Notes: a model not told the origin generated them from the sequence alone. A stretch of DNA of 64,000 nucleotides from Lepturacanthus savala (GCA_030544235.1 CM060465.1:10533001-10597000), one strand, 5' to 3'. Positions 10,122 to 21,739 are shown, numbered from the stretch's first letter. Numbers and translations: made by a program.

Positions 10122-13100
10122 CTAGATGAAGATATCAGGAGTTTATGACCAGATTCAAAGGAAAGCAAAGACCAGATAGAGTATGTAGTAGTGTGCATGG
10201 CTAGGGCTGGATGATTCTTTTTAATGTTTGATCAATCCAATTTTTTTCCTTTCTATGATTTGTGAAATAGCTAAAATCACAGAAATTGTGATTTATAGAA
10301 TAAATATTGCTATTTTTATTTATTTTAGCACAGGAAAATAATACGTACGACACACATTGGTAAAAATTTGTTAATGAATATTTTTTTTAATTTAGTTTAT
10401 GTAAAAAAAAAAAAAAAAAAGCTATAATTGCAATGAAGGTTTTGTACATGTGCTGCCCTTTTCTTAAACCCAAAATGACCTAGTTCAGCACCTTTGATAC
10501 AAAAACCAACCCTAAATCTCATAGGTACCGTATAGTTTCTTTATTTTGACCTTAGATAGTACTTGTTGTTTCCACATCTGCTATGATTCACTGAGCTCTA
10601 ACATTTTACACTTTTTCATCTGGTATGTTGTATTCAGTCAGTCACGTCATTTAGAAACCTCTAATCAGATATAATTCTTTATTTATCTGAATATTTGTTA
10701 GTGCAGCACTGAGAAAACATTATAAAGACTCCCCAGTGTGATGGAACTTTGCATCATTTATATAAAAGTAGGCAGCACACGATAACTACAGGCTGCCTGC
10801 AGCAGTCAACATCTTATTCCTGGTAGACTCACACGAAAACACAGCAGCTAAGATCAATCACAGATTTACTTCCTAAACTCAGGTGGTTTAAAACAACCAA
10901 GATTCCATTTTAATGATGAAGGAGGAGCCATCAACCATTCTTTTATGGGGAAGAACCCTGTAGTGTATAAGTCTACAGTGTCTACACAGTGTCTACTGAC
11001 TGTCTACAGACAGAGATTACAGTCGATCTGCCTGGTAACAGCTGCAGCAAACAGCCAATAGCCTGCCTTGTTTTCTGATCTGATTGCACCCCCTAGTTGT
11101 AGACTTGTAAACAACACTAGCTGGATTAGTTTGATTGATCTGTGAGGGTATTTCGGATCAAAGCATGTTGACTGTGTGTTAAAAGTGTGTCTATACTTGG
11201 AGTACCTGAAACCTTGTGCCTCTCTGCCTGTGTGTTGTTTCCCCTGCCTCCTCCATCTCTCTCTTCTGTGTGAACAATGTGACGTTGAATTTTCTGATTT
11301 TTAGTCCGTCCTCTTCCCAGGTCTCCATGGTGATGGAGGTTTCATGGCTCAGGTCTCAGTTTAACAGTAACTGGAAGCTGCTTGAAGCACTTACAATCAT
11401 ATTTTTTATATATTTATTTATAATTGTGTCATCCTGTTTTGTTACTATCTTTTGTTTTCACTGCCTTTTCAGTACAAACATCTATCGCATGTCTGTCCAT
11501 CCTGGCAGATGATTTTCATTTCTTTATGAGGAGATCAAAGAAAAGAGGTGTATGCTGCAAAGAAGCATAGCTAGTCAACTCAGCCAATCAGAGGACAGGC
11601 TCATTAATATTAAGAGACAGACACAAGAGAACCTGTTCTTTCTTGAGTGAGAACTATATTGAAATTAATTTTGATTCTTAAAACCACAAATTATCTTGTT
11701 AGTAACAACACATCTTCAAATGAACCCCAGGAAAAGCGTAACATTTCAATATAGGATCTTTATAGTGATATAGTGTTAGATTTTTTAGAAAGTGTTAGAT
11801 TTTAGTAAATATATCTTGTTAGCCTGCAGGTTTTCTCTCACCTTTCACTGCTACTAACTGTTACAAAAATCCATTAAAGAGTTTGAAGAGACATGCTGTG
11901 TCCTGAAGCTGAAACATCATTGTAAATGACAAAGAAGCCCTGTCCAATTAAGTTTTTATGTTTTTTTTAATAGGTGATCAGTGTAGATTCTGTCACTTTT
12001 TGGTAGCTCCCTGTCTTGAATGAGGTCTTCCATGTTGTGTTTGTACATGCTCTTCACCTGCAACAATGTCTGTGCAATCTCCGGGTTCTCTGGGCTGTCA
12101 AAGTGCAGCAACTGGGATCCTAGGCCATAGTAGTAGGGCCCCATCTTATGCAGATCCACTACGTTGGAGTCGGCGTTGAACACAGTCCTCCAGCCCTCTT
12201 TGTAGACCTTAGGAAGCTCGACCGACAGCACCTTCCTCTTCCTCTCATACAAACCCTTGGACAGCCACAGAGGAAGCTCCATCTTTGTACCCTAAGATGA
12301 AGGAGACAAACTTCAAACCTGTCATGGCTCCTGCTCACTAGGGTTCATAATGCATACATACTGTTAAATGTGAACAGTGATATATTTGTGAGAAATATAC
12401 TACTAAAACGAAAATTTGTTCACTTCACAGTGAAGACATCCATGATGGGTTTGAATGTGTGTAACATGAAATACTAAAATGAGTGTGACTCTAATGGCTG
12501 CTCACAGTTCTTCCACCTGCTACTGAGATTCCTGTTTGTTCAATGAATAAAGGGTAAAAACTACTGATAGAGTTTAATCTTACAAACAATTCAACTCAAG
12601 TATAATCAGTTTCAGCAGAACAATATGCTACATTTCATTTGGACTCCTAACCTGAAATTATTTTTCCAGGATTTTCCGGGAGATTTTCAGCCATTACAGA
12701 GACATGTTATAATGTCAAACACTAATACACTCCCCTTTAATGTGGGCCTTATTCAATACTTTTGAATCTATTAACATGTACAACAAATCCAACAAATATC
12801 CAACAACAGGTCCAACAAATATTTCATTATCCAGGATAATGACAATAAAGACTAATACGTTTTTTTTTTTTACGTTTTAATTTAGCCACTTTAAGTCACA
12901 TTTATTTATGCAAACAACGGTGGAAATAAAAATACCAGTATATCAAATTAACAGGTAATATGATACTTTAAGTCTTCACTTAATAATTTTGAGGACATAT
13001 GTCCATGTTTCCATGACTGGAACATTGGTCAATCATTTTTCTGGTTTTCTAGGACCCTGTTTGGAATTTCAACATCTCAGGAACATCCCAGCTGTGCTGC

Positions 13101-13640
13101 TTATCCCATATTTATATGATTTTTACAAACTGAATATCAATATAATGGGCAACATGCAAGATTTTCAAAGGCATAAGATAATATGCTGAGGATACAGTGA
13201 CAATAGAAATATAAACTCCCAAGCTGAATTACACTAACTAGCTGCTGAGTTTAAAATGTTTCTCGTTTAAACCTTACGAGACTAATCTAATTTTCTGCCT
13301 TTTCCAGTAAAACAGTAAAGGTATTTACACCACTGAATGCTGAAAGAGTTTGACATAAAACACATGTATTTGCTTAATTCTAAATGAAGCTCTGGCAGAA
13401 ACTCTTATCTTGAGATGAATTCATTTACAACACTATAAGCTGTCACAGCTTTTCAGTAACTTCACCGACCTCCGGGATGTCCTGGGTATCGCTCGACCTC
13501 TCCAGGAACCCAAGCCGGGGGAAGGCGCACTCTGTCCGGATGGGCAGTCTGTCATGAGACAGCAGAATATCATCCAGAGACAGGAAGTTCTCCTCCATCC
13601 CCACTCCGGGCTGCACGGGGAAATAGGACTGTGTGTCCAT
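9891..13640 (-). CDS. gins3: GINS complex subunit 3 (Psf3), whole gene, three coding exons
   Basis: GINS3 is one of four GINS subunits. GINS binds Cdc45 and MCM2-7 to form the CMG replicative helicase in the nucleus, where it is needed for origin firing and fork progression. Coding exons are 13640-13470, 12291-12058 and 10121-9891. They join in phase 0 to give 57 + 78 + 76 = 211 residues, close to the 216 of human GINS3. Recognisable blocks are EENFLSLDDILLSHDRLPIR (exon 1), LPLWLSKGLY, EGWRTVF and VVDLHKMGP (exon 2), then RFRRTMDSSQNAYNEDTSAL (exon 3). Psf3 carries its small B domain before the helical A domain, consistent with this order. No stop, frameshift or missing exon is visible. The promoter side lies at 13641-13800. 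Confidence 0.96.
10122..12057 (-). other. gins3: gins3 intron 2
   Basis: A 1936-base GT-AG intron; the acceptor TCTTCATCTAG is at 10123-10122. It contains a poly(A) run near 10403-10420 and otherwise unremarkable AT-rich DNA. A plus-strand open frame at 11216-11512 shows no recognisable protein. Confidence 0.85.
12058..12291 (-). CDS. gins3: gins3 coding exon 2
   Basis: It encodes residues 58-135, starting GTKMELPLW and ending IAQTLLQ. The acceptor AG is at 12293-12292 and the donor (CAG then GTGAAG) at 12057-12056; both are good consensus sites. Both ends are phase 0. The internal Met at 12282 is not the start codon, because exon 1 supplies the N-terminus. The frame stays open for 33 codons into intron 2, so intron retention would give a short alternative C-terminus. 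This is noted as a possibility only. Confidence 0.95.
12292..13469 (-). other. gins3: gins3 intron 1
   Basis: A 1178-base GT-AG intron. The acceptor TTCATCTTAG precedes GGTACAAAG. The interior is AT-rich, with a T/A run near 12860, and no repeat family or nested gene was recognised. Confidence 0.85.
13470..13640 (-). CDS. gins3: gins3 coding exon 1
   Basis: It encodes residues 1-57, from MDTQSYFPVQ to DIPE. The ATG at 13640 is followed by G and opens a frame matching the GINS3 N-terminus, and no upstream in-frame ATG is evident. The exon ends in GAG before the donor GTCGGT. A second GT four bases further on (GTGAAG) fits the consensus at least as well, but its use would shift the frame. Phase 0 at the first GT is the only choice that joins to exon 2 in frame. 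Confidence 0.93.
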
Positions 13641-13740
13641 TTGCTTCCCTAAATGAGACCAAACTCGTCTGTAAAGTGGAGTTAAAGAGTGAAATGTGAC
13701 AGAATCGTCCCCGTTATGTTTACATTACGACTCTTCCTGT

Positions 13741-13800
13741 TTGGTGTTTTGGCGCCACAACGCGACAACCAATCAGAGCGCTGCTGTGACGTCTAGACCA
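13741..13800 (-). promoter_or_regulatory. gins3: gins3 promoter-like block (E2F, CCAAT, CRE-like)
   Basis: Within 100-160 bases upstream of the gins3 start codon lie three motifs. TTTTGGCGCC at 13747-13756 matches the E2F consensus TTTSSCGC. CCAATCAG at 13769-13776 is an NF-Y CCAAT box. TGACGTCT at 13787-13794 is a CRE-like site. The local CpG density is high against AT-rich surroundings. GINS genes are typical G1/S genes, so E2F plus NF-Y fits the expected regulation. No TATA box is seen. The motifs are direct observations; the promoter role is inferred. Confidence 0.6.
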
Positions 13801-13804
13801 GAGT

Positions 13805-16145
13805 AATCGATTCAATCAGTCCACGGTCGAACCGAATGAAAAATATGTCTCGATATATAGCTATTAATAATAATAGTAATACTTTTAAGTTTTAGGTGGG
13901 ATTCTTGATTCTTATTATTTAAAATGTATTTTTCCCTTTCCCAAGCTTTTGAGTTCTGTAACAATTTTACAGCCTAGATATATTTTAAAACTGATAATGA
14001 CATTAACATTCATTTGAAATACAATATGTTTCATTAGTGAAAAGTAAAACCATGACTAAAAGTCTTCCAATTAGTGAAATGCATCACAAAATCAAATGTA
14101 CCTCTTTTCCATTAGTTACTTGTAATTATTAATTTAGCCATCAGAGGTCAGAATATTACCATTACAATTTTAAAGGCCCTTCCTATTTTTAATATTTAAT
14201 ATATTTAAGAATGTTGTGCAGTCATCAATAATAATAATAATATGCATTTCAAACAAGCAGTGGAAAGTCAACCTTGAATCTGTATTAAATTAAAATGGAA
14301 GACACGTAAGAAAATTAGCAGGCAACATGATTCTGTCTCCTCTTTTGTTCGTCTTATCTATCCTGATCCACATCACACACAGCTGTTTTCTTATTTATAA
14401 ATTTATACATTAAAATAACAGCTGTAATCGATCAGGACACTATTAGTTTACACATCTAGAAAACAGGAAGTACAGGTCAGTCATCTTTCTTATTTTGCCA
14501 TTTTTTAATGTTATATATTATTATATATGCCATTATTATTACTCATCCCACAGATTGCACATCGATGTCATCAGACATGTTAGTCAGCACCCTCAAAAAG
14601 CAGCCTGCCATTCACATCCTTGAAAAGTAAAAATAAGTCATGAACTAAAAAGAGTCAACTGAAATAAAGCCCAACAAAGGTAGTGTATTCTTTTAGCTGT
14701 GTGTCTGAGTGGGCAGGCAGGCAGTGGGTCTACTGTGGACTGGTCTGGCTGCATTCTGAGACACTCATTGAATGTTTTCACCCTGCAACCAGACTGAGGT
14801 GAACGTCATTTCCCAAAGAGATCATCCCTCTCTGTTAGCTGCAGGCCATGAAACACAGGGAACATTGTGTGTCACACAAATAAACAATAAAGTTAGCAGT
14901 TATCATTATATTTTCTGCTTTTTACAGTCCACTGATGTCGATCCACCATCCGTGCAGAAGTAAACCCTGCCCTGTTCAAACCCCCATTGTGTGCCGGCCT
15001 TAATAAGGAAGAGGCATGAACTCAGCACTAGCAGGTTTATAACACCTTATTTGAAGTGGCTTTCATGAGGCATCATAACCACATTATGATTACATGTGCG
15101 TTAATGTAAAGTGAGATATAATAATGAAAACACATCTTTAGTGGAACTGAAGTCTCTCAGCAGAAAAAAATAACTTCATATCACATTAAAAATCATCTAC
15201 AGCTGCATTAAATGTTGACCAATGGCGACTCTGTACAACAGTTACCAACCCAGCCAATGTGGGATTTTTTAAAGCATAAGACAGCATTGTGATTATGTAG
15301 GGAAAATATTCTAAAACTTTCTGTGTTGATCTGGTGTGTCTCATTTACTGTAGAGCTGAAGGAGAACTGTGGAGTTGGACGATAATTCTTCATGGGTTTG
15401 TCACAACGAGCAACACCCTTCACATGACTCACTGTGACTCCATCCATTGTTGATATAAAAATGTTTGTTAGTGTAGCTATAATATCTGGCTCTTTAGCTG
15501 AAACTGCTTTACTCATCACTATCTTTATCTGTCTGGTGATGGTGATGGGCAGGTATAGTAAAGAAGCAATGAGCTAAAATTGTCTAAAACAATCCACCCA
15601 GAGGTGATGGAATTAGCTGATTTAAGCCCCTTTTACATCATACAGTGATCCACTTTTTATATTCAGTAGAAATATTCATTGGTACAGCTTTAAGCTAACA
15701 TACAGTGGCATTAATACATGCTTACAGTCCTTATAATGCCTTGGAATGCACTTCAAGTAAAGTTTCATTATAAATATCCTCAGCATGGACTCCACTGACA
15801 TCCGCATCTGTCCTTGAATGGCTAGATGTTGTGTTGCAGTATGACAAGCACAGATGAGCCCTGTTCTGTACACTGTAAACTCCAGCCATATTAGATCAGA
15901 GGCAGTTTTCCTGTTAGATTCAGAGCACTAAAGAGGCCATCTCTGGGACTTGAGTGCATTAAATTATGTTAAATCCATTCCTTGCTGGTGTTAATGACAG
16001 TAAAGAAGCATGGAGCAATAAGCAAAGGGATAAAAGCAAGGGGGGTGACAACCTCAATGCAAGGTTGGTGCAAAGTTATACCTCAAGAATTAGAAGAATG
16101 ATTGATAAATTAAAAAGATTAAAATATAGAGTATATGGCTGCCAG
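13805..16145. other. Intergenic DNA upstream of gins3
   Basis: AT-rich sequence without a recognised exon. The 15208-15519 minus-strand open frame resembles a dispersed teleost repeat around 15480-15515 (CAGTTTCAGCTAAAGAGCCA on the minus strand) rather than a gene. Confidence 0.4.
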
Positions 16146-16148
16146 ATA

Positions 16149-16183
16149 CCCCCCCCCCCACACACACACACACACACACACAC
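16149..16183. repeat. Poly(C) plus (CA)n microsatellite
   Basis: A run of about 11 C is followed by about 12 CA units. Confidence 0.95.
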
Positions 16184-16184
16184 T

Positions 16185-17900
16185 CACTTCCAAGGGTTTT
16201 GGCTGGATTCTTCAAGTTCTACCTCAAATTAAAGTTGATAGATGATGTAACTTATGCTGTTGGTAAAAATGAAAGATAGTCGTAGTGCTCTGAAGCCGTT
16301 GAGAAGCTCTCAGTTCTGAGTTGTGGTTTCCTGCCAACATCCAGCATTTGGTCTGAAAATTCTCCTGGAAGCTGAGTTTCCCCAAAAGCGTCTTAGCTGT
16401 AAGTCAGTCTCTTACACATTCACTTACAACAGTAGAACAGGAGTCGAGAGTGTAAGAGTGAGACCAACACGCCATTCTTTTATTGTTTTAACATTATTTT
16501 GGTTCAAGAATGAAATGTTCAAGGAAAAATCCACACTTGAATGTTTCAACAACAAAAAAAAGAGCAACATCAAACTACAACTCCCAAGGTGCGTTTTCGG
16601 TACAAAACATCCAAACACCTATTAGCTTAAAAGTTACATGCAGCGCTAACAGTTTATGTTAGCTCGTTAACATTCGAGTTCACCTTCAGGTTCTGGATCA
16701 ATATTGGAGTTTTGAATTTTGCTCAACCTCTGATTTGCATTTCTGACTGGCTTCTTCTCCATAGCAACGATGTCTGAGGCTCATGGGCAATGAAGTATTT
16801 AAAGCTGTCCACCATAACAGAAACGACATGAGCTGTGTCCTAATTCCATACTAATTGTATACAGTATATGTATTACATACTAATCTTGGCAATTATTTTT
16901 ACAAGAAATAATCACTGTTGCTGTTACTAACAGGAAATGACGCAATACTTCATTGTTATATTGGAATCAAGCTGCACAGAATGCAAAAAAAAAAAAATAA
17001 TAGAATAAATAAATAAATAAATAAAATTTTCAGCTTTGAGGAGCTCCCCCAGTTTCATGTGGGAGATTACATCACAGCACAATCATAAATCTGTTTTGTT
17101 TTTTTAGTATACATATCAACTGTGTTCTTCATTGTGACACCTTTTTCCAGTATAAATGTATTACATTCTCACCTGTTAAGAATTAGTGTGTATTGTAACA
17201 CTGTGTACTTCCATATACTGTACTTTGTGTGTTCTTATCCGTCTCCAGGAGATTCACCTGTTTCTTTATGGAGGGGCATTAAAGCAATCATTAAAGAAAA
17301 CATTTGAACCCAGCTGCACCCTTATAAACATGCTCCTTCAGTGTTTCTTTGTTTTTTCTGAAGGCATACAAGTCAAAACGTAGGGAAATAAGTAAATGAA
17401 GCGAAGGGTTACACACAGCCTGTTTTGAGAAAGTGGATACATCACATTCAGTCCTAAAATAACTCAGAGGGTGTGTTGAACATTTCTGACATATGTAAGA
17501 GTGGAAGATGATTCAAGGGTGGATTTATCCTTTGAAGCCATGTTACATGACAATTCTGCAGCAGGAAAAAAAGAAAAAAAAGACCAACTGTTGCTCCACA
17601 TCTCATTAATATGTAGGTATATTACATACTGTGTGTCTATAGGGTTAAGATGTCTTATGGGAAACCCAGTGCTGGTCTGTTGTATGAGTTGTATCTGGGC
17701 CACTGAATGAAAAGTTGATCATAGAGTCTGTCATCTAGCACAATTTATTCCACCATTTGTTTACAGTAGCTTTGTAAATGCAGTTGTTTGTATGTTGATT
17801 TGTAGTAGTCGTCATACATCAGCTCTTGGCATTCTGAAGAGTGAGTAACACCTCACGTGATTGGAATATTAAACAAATATTGTTAAATATGAACGAATGA
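16185..17900. other. Intergenic DNA, nothing recognised
   Basis: No gene was recognised. Simple-sequence patches include A-rich and (AAAT)n DNA at about 16986-17025. Confidence 0.4.
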
Positions 17901-17909
17901 ATAAATAAT

Positions 17910-18060
17910 CCCCGGTCCAGTGGATCCACGGTGGGACTACAGTCTTTTTTTTACGGGTCTGAGCGGCTCACGTCTCCGGTCGGCCAGACCTACTCTAGCA
18001 GGAACACAATGTGGGGAACCGACAGTAGCATAGACCAAGAGGCGCCTTTTGAATCACACA
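17910..18060. other. CpG-containing block, possible distal znrf1 3' UTR or regulatory DNA
   Basis: About 150 bases with raised G+C and several CpGs (around 17911-18045), followed directly by (CA)n DNA. There is no coding frame. It lies about 2.6 kb beyond the znrf1 stop on the transcript side, so either a distal 3' UTR or a regulatory element is possible. Confidence 0.2.
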
Positions 18061-18525
18061 CACACACACAGTCGTAAACACGGAGACACACACACACGCA
18101 CACACACTCTCTATCTCTCTCTTGAGGCGCTCACGAGAAAATGACTAATCCATGATCACATGAAAAATCTGGCAGGTCTAAAAAGAAAGAGATGAACCAA
18201 GAGAGGTTACATGTGCAATTTACAATATGTCATGTCGCTTCTCTGTAGCTGTAAACATCAGCAAAGTAAAGGGAGGACTGCCAGTTGCACACAGGGCACA
18301 TGGACATCTAGACTGTAAACATTTCAATACACAGACCGATGCACACACGCTCACATACACACACACACGCACACACAGATGCACACACAGTGCTGTTCCA
18401 GTCAGCCCTCTACATTGACCTTTCAAGCTGTCAAACACACACACGAGGCTTCAGCAAAGCTATGTTTTCACCGTTCTGAGCTCACACACACAAACCACAC
18501 CACACACACACACACACACACAGTG
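18055..18525. repeat. Cluster of short (CA)n tracts
   Basis: Interrupted CA/CACG tracts occur at about 18055-18112, 18346-18392 and 18482-18523. Open frames rich in Thr-His or Cys-Val across this stretch are microsatellite artefacts. Confidence 0.9.
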
Positions 18526-18879
18526 TATGTACACAAACCAGGTGAAGCCTGACACACACGTTACACAGTCGGAGCGTAAACTACATTGCTGGCCCGTCTT
18601 ATCCTCCCCCTCCCGATCAGAACTGAGCATGCTCAGACGGCTCCTCTCCAGTCCATCTTTAGATCCCCTCAATCCATACTGTACAACAAGACAAGCTGAC
18701 ATCCAAGTATTTTTTTTTCATTTCATTTTTACCCTCTACCCCCCCCTGCCTGCCCAGGTGTGCACTCTGTTGTGGAGGATGTCTCCAAACCAGATCTAAA
18801 AAGCATTTTTGGGGAGTTTTTAATTGGATTATAATTAGTCAAATCTGTGAGTGAGAGCACAGAGCTGAGGCAGAGACTA

Positions 18880-19420
18880 TTAGAAAGAAAGCACACCAGG
18901 GTCCAGGCTGTTATGAGATGACATCACCGAGTAGGGAGTCCCGTTGTGAGATGAGAGGCCCGCCGAATAATGTACAAGTTAGTCTGGTCTGTTTTTGCGT
19001 TGCTTCCGCAACCCCGCAATCCTCCATTTGTCGGTTTCCTCCTCACTCTCATCCTTTCTCCTGTCGTTCCTCGGGTGGTTTTCCTTTGTCCTCCCTCCTG
19101 CCCCGTTGCCGCTCTGCTTCCTCACCTCTCTCCAGTTAAGGCCATGGGAGGGCTGGACTACAAATGACTGACGGGCCCCGATCTGGATACGAGAAGGAAG
19201 GCCGGCGGCTGGAGGCCTGCGAGGACCTGAGCGCATCAGGGAGGCAACTCGGCCTCGGTTAAGTTAGGAGGGAGGAGTTGAGGCCGGTGAAGCCCTTTGA
19301 GGGACTCTGTGAGCCGGGAAGGGGGGAGGGGTGTAAGCAGCCTCTTCAGCAGACATAAAATGGAAGGCTTGGGAGGGGCCCTTTAATGTACGATGGCGTC
19401 GGTTTGACAGTCACATTTTT
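18880..19420. promoter_or_regulatory. Candidate conserved non-coding element downstream of znrf1
   Basis: This is a 500-base GC- and CpG-rich island containing several open frames on both strands, none of which resembles a known protein. It includes pyrimidine-rich (19020-19130) and purine-rich (19260-19340) parts. It lies 1.2-1.7 kb past the znrf1 stop codon and could be distal 3' UTR or an enhancer. Confidence 0.25.
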
Positions 19421-19965
19421 TTTGGTTCTGTTCACGAGGAATAATTATCTTGGTTAGGATGATGGATTCTGTCAGGATAAGTATGTGTTGATCGCTTTGA
19501 TTGTTTCTTCAGATTTGGTTGCGCCTGTGTCCAGATATCCATGGCAGGACCGCGAGCTGTCCTGGAGACACAGGGGAGGGCAGATCGTGAGAAATAAAGA
19601 GGAAGAGGATACATTATGAGACCGCACTGACACCAAAGATGTTAAAATGATTCAAGTCAGATCTCAACATCCAAAATCTTTAGAACAACCTATAAAAAAG
19701 CCCATTTACTGTACATTAAAACCAAGGACACTACTTATGCTAATGTTAATGCTAATGTTGCGACATCAGTGGCCATGTCATTGCATGAAGCCAGTCAGTC
19801 GATGCATTGATGGGGCAGGGGGTGAAGGTGGATGAAGGTTGAATCTGACTTTTGCACCATCATCCAGCAATGCAGACATGTGCGTTTAAAGTTTCTGTCT
19901 ACTCTTCTTGTTCTGGTTCTGGTCTCCTCTGACACCAGATAAAAATGGCTCTTTAGCTGCTAAAT

Positions 19966-20192
19966 CAGGGTTTCTCAACCTTTTTCGTGGTTTGTGAACC
20001 CACTTGACCCCAGAAATTCAAAACACAGTTGACTTTTAAGTTTAATTAGAAATTTAATTGTTGTGTTGTGCATGTAAAAGATCATTTATGTAGACCACAT
20101 TTAAGCTATTTCATGTATATTATTCCACATGACCCCATTTGAATTACATGCGACCCCATTTCAGGTCATGACCCCAAGGTTGGGGAACCCTG
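19966..20192. mobile_element. hAT-type MITE with perfect 8-bp target duplication
   Basis: The 227-bp element begins CAGGGTTTCTCAACCTTTTT and ends AAGGTTGGGGAACCCTG, imperfect inverted repeats of the CAGGG (Charlie-like) class. It is flanked on both sides by TGCTAAAT (19958-19965 and 20193-20200). An exact 8-bp duplication is diagnostic of the hAT superfamily. It has no coding capacity, so it must have been mobilised in trans. Confidence 0.9.
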
Positions 20193-20264
20193 TGCTAAAT
20201 GTTACACCATATTCACCAGTTAGTCATTGCCTGTCTGCTGTTTTGTGCTGGGCAGGTAAGATAT

Positions 20265-20270
20265 TTTATT
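20265..20270 (-). terminator. znrf1: Possible znrf1 poly(A) signal
   Basis: Plus-strand TTTATT reads AATAAA on the minus strand, about 336 bases after the znrf1 stop codon. It is the first canonical hexamer I noticed downstream. More distal signals may also be used. Confidence 0.3.
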
Positions 20271-20605
20271 TTTTTCCTGGTACGACTGAACATAAATATT
20301 AAAAGACCAAAACAATCAGCTAAAAGATGCTAAAATATATAAAATATTGATTTGGGCAGTTTTAACATGTGATAAAGGTATTCATCCTTTCTACAATGAA
20401 TGGGATTCAATACAAATGCATCAGAGTCATTATATCAATGATGTTGATGTTGATTGGACAAGATATGAATTTTAATACAAAGTCAGTATCTGGTTTATAC
20501 CTGTTACATATACATATATATACTTTGCCGTAACCAGGATTCAATGTGTGTGTGTTTGCTGTGTTTCTCACCTTGAGCAGTGTTTTTACTGGGCCTAGTG
20601 GTCAG

Positions 20606-20663
20606 TCAGTCAGAGGGGTGTTCAGGGCAAGACCGATTGATCTCGAACCATGAGTCTATACAG
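20606..20663 (-). CDS. znrf1: znrf1 last coding exon (RING finger, second half)
   Basis: The exon follows the acceptor CTGCAG at 20666-20664 and encodes the end of the RING finger: (S)CIDSWFEINRSCPEHPSD and TGA at 20608-20606. It supplies three ligands of the RING (the Cys of SC, then the C and H of CPEH). CIDSWFE favours ZNRF1 over its paralogue ZNRF2, which as I recall reads CIDEWFE. Upstream of the acceptor there is no polypyrimidine tract, only a long (TG)n tract on the transcript strand. Confidence 0.93.
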
Positions 20664-20668
20664 CTGCA

Positions 20669-20681
20669 GACACACGCACAC

Positions 20682-20766
<85 letters not shown>
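20669..20766. repeat. (CA)n microsatellite at the znrf1 last acceptor
   Basis: About 48 CA units with a few CG interruptions near the left end. The tract starts only about six bases from the exon boundary. It reads as (UG)n in the znrf1 transcript. Confidence 0.97.
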
Positions 20767-20768
<2 letters not shown>

Positions 20769-21691
20769 CAGGTAGTTATCTTGTGAAATGAAAAGTAGAT
20801 GAGATAAAGGTCAGTCAAGATAATTATAGAAGGAAGAGAAACAATAAAACAACAAGTTTGATAAAGCAGGGCAGCTCAACAGATCACAACCGAATTCTAG
20901 TCTTAACTTTTGCATTCGGTACAATAGAAGTTTTGCTGCTAGGCGACATCTGATAGACGCAGTAACTGAGTCATGATTTCTGGAAAGAGACGTTACTCTT
21001 GAGTTTTTCAAATGTATTTCTTGGCACTTTGAGCACCACGAACTCATCCAGTTCTGTTGTATTCAAGAAAAGTCAGACTCACACTGAAATGATGCAGATT
21101 GATAAATATATGCATTTTTTTTTACGTGCGGGTGGTCTGTCCCTTTTAATTAACTATGAACATGAATTCAATCAACCAATCACAACCAAAATAATAGGTA
21201 TTGAGGTGGATAAACAGCATTGAAAATGTTTTGGATAAACCATTTACATTTGGATGTTGGATTGCTGTATGATGCAAATCAAGAAGAAGGTGGGGGATTC
21301 TGTAGCATACAGTTAAAGGAAAAATCATTTTATGTTCTTTTATGTTTTTTGTTACAGCTAATGGGAAAAACCGAAGAAACAATATCTGTTTGGAACTGGA
21401 AAAAAGGGGCTGAAGAGAAACACCAATTCAGTTATAAGACTTTAGGAACACTAGCAGCTATCAGTCGTCTCCAGCCGGCTCGTTTGTTCATGGTGATTAT
21501 GTGACAGTGATATATAACAATGTTTAGAAACGCTACATGCAGCACATTTATTATCCAATAATATAATATGAATAATCTCTAATCAAATGCAGCAAGTACT
21601 GTCCATCTTTAAGGAAGTTCTTTTATTGGAGTGCAGTGAGTGGATTTAATTAGAAGAAGTGCAAAATTATATAACGGGCAGAGATTCAAAT

Positions 21692-21736
21692 CTGTGTGTG
21701 TGTGTGGTGTGTGTGTGTGTGTATGTGTGTTTGTGT
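21692..21736. repeat. Interrupted (TG)n tract at the znrf1 exon 3 donor
   Basis: About 20 TG units with interruptions. In the znrf1 transcript it reads as (CA)n starting within four bases of the 5' splice site. Confidence 0.93.
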
Positions 21737-21739
21737 CAC

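Larger units (their letters stand above)
20664..21739 (-). other. znrf1: znrf1 last intron, bounded by (CA)n and (UG)n
   Basis: A 1076-base GT-AG intron. On the transcript it begins GTGACACAAACACACATACA and continues as an interrupted CA tract, and it ends with about 97 bases of UG repeat before CUGCAG. The two tracts are complementary and could pair, bringing the splice sites together. The interior shows no coding exon; the open frame at 21220-21504 has no recognisable content. Confidence 0.85.
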
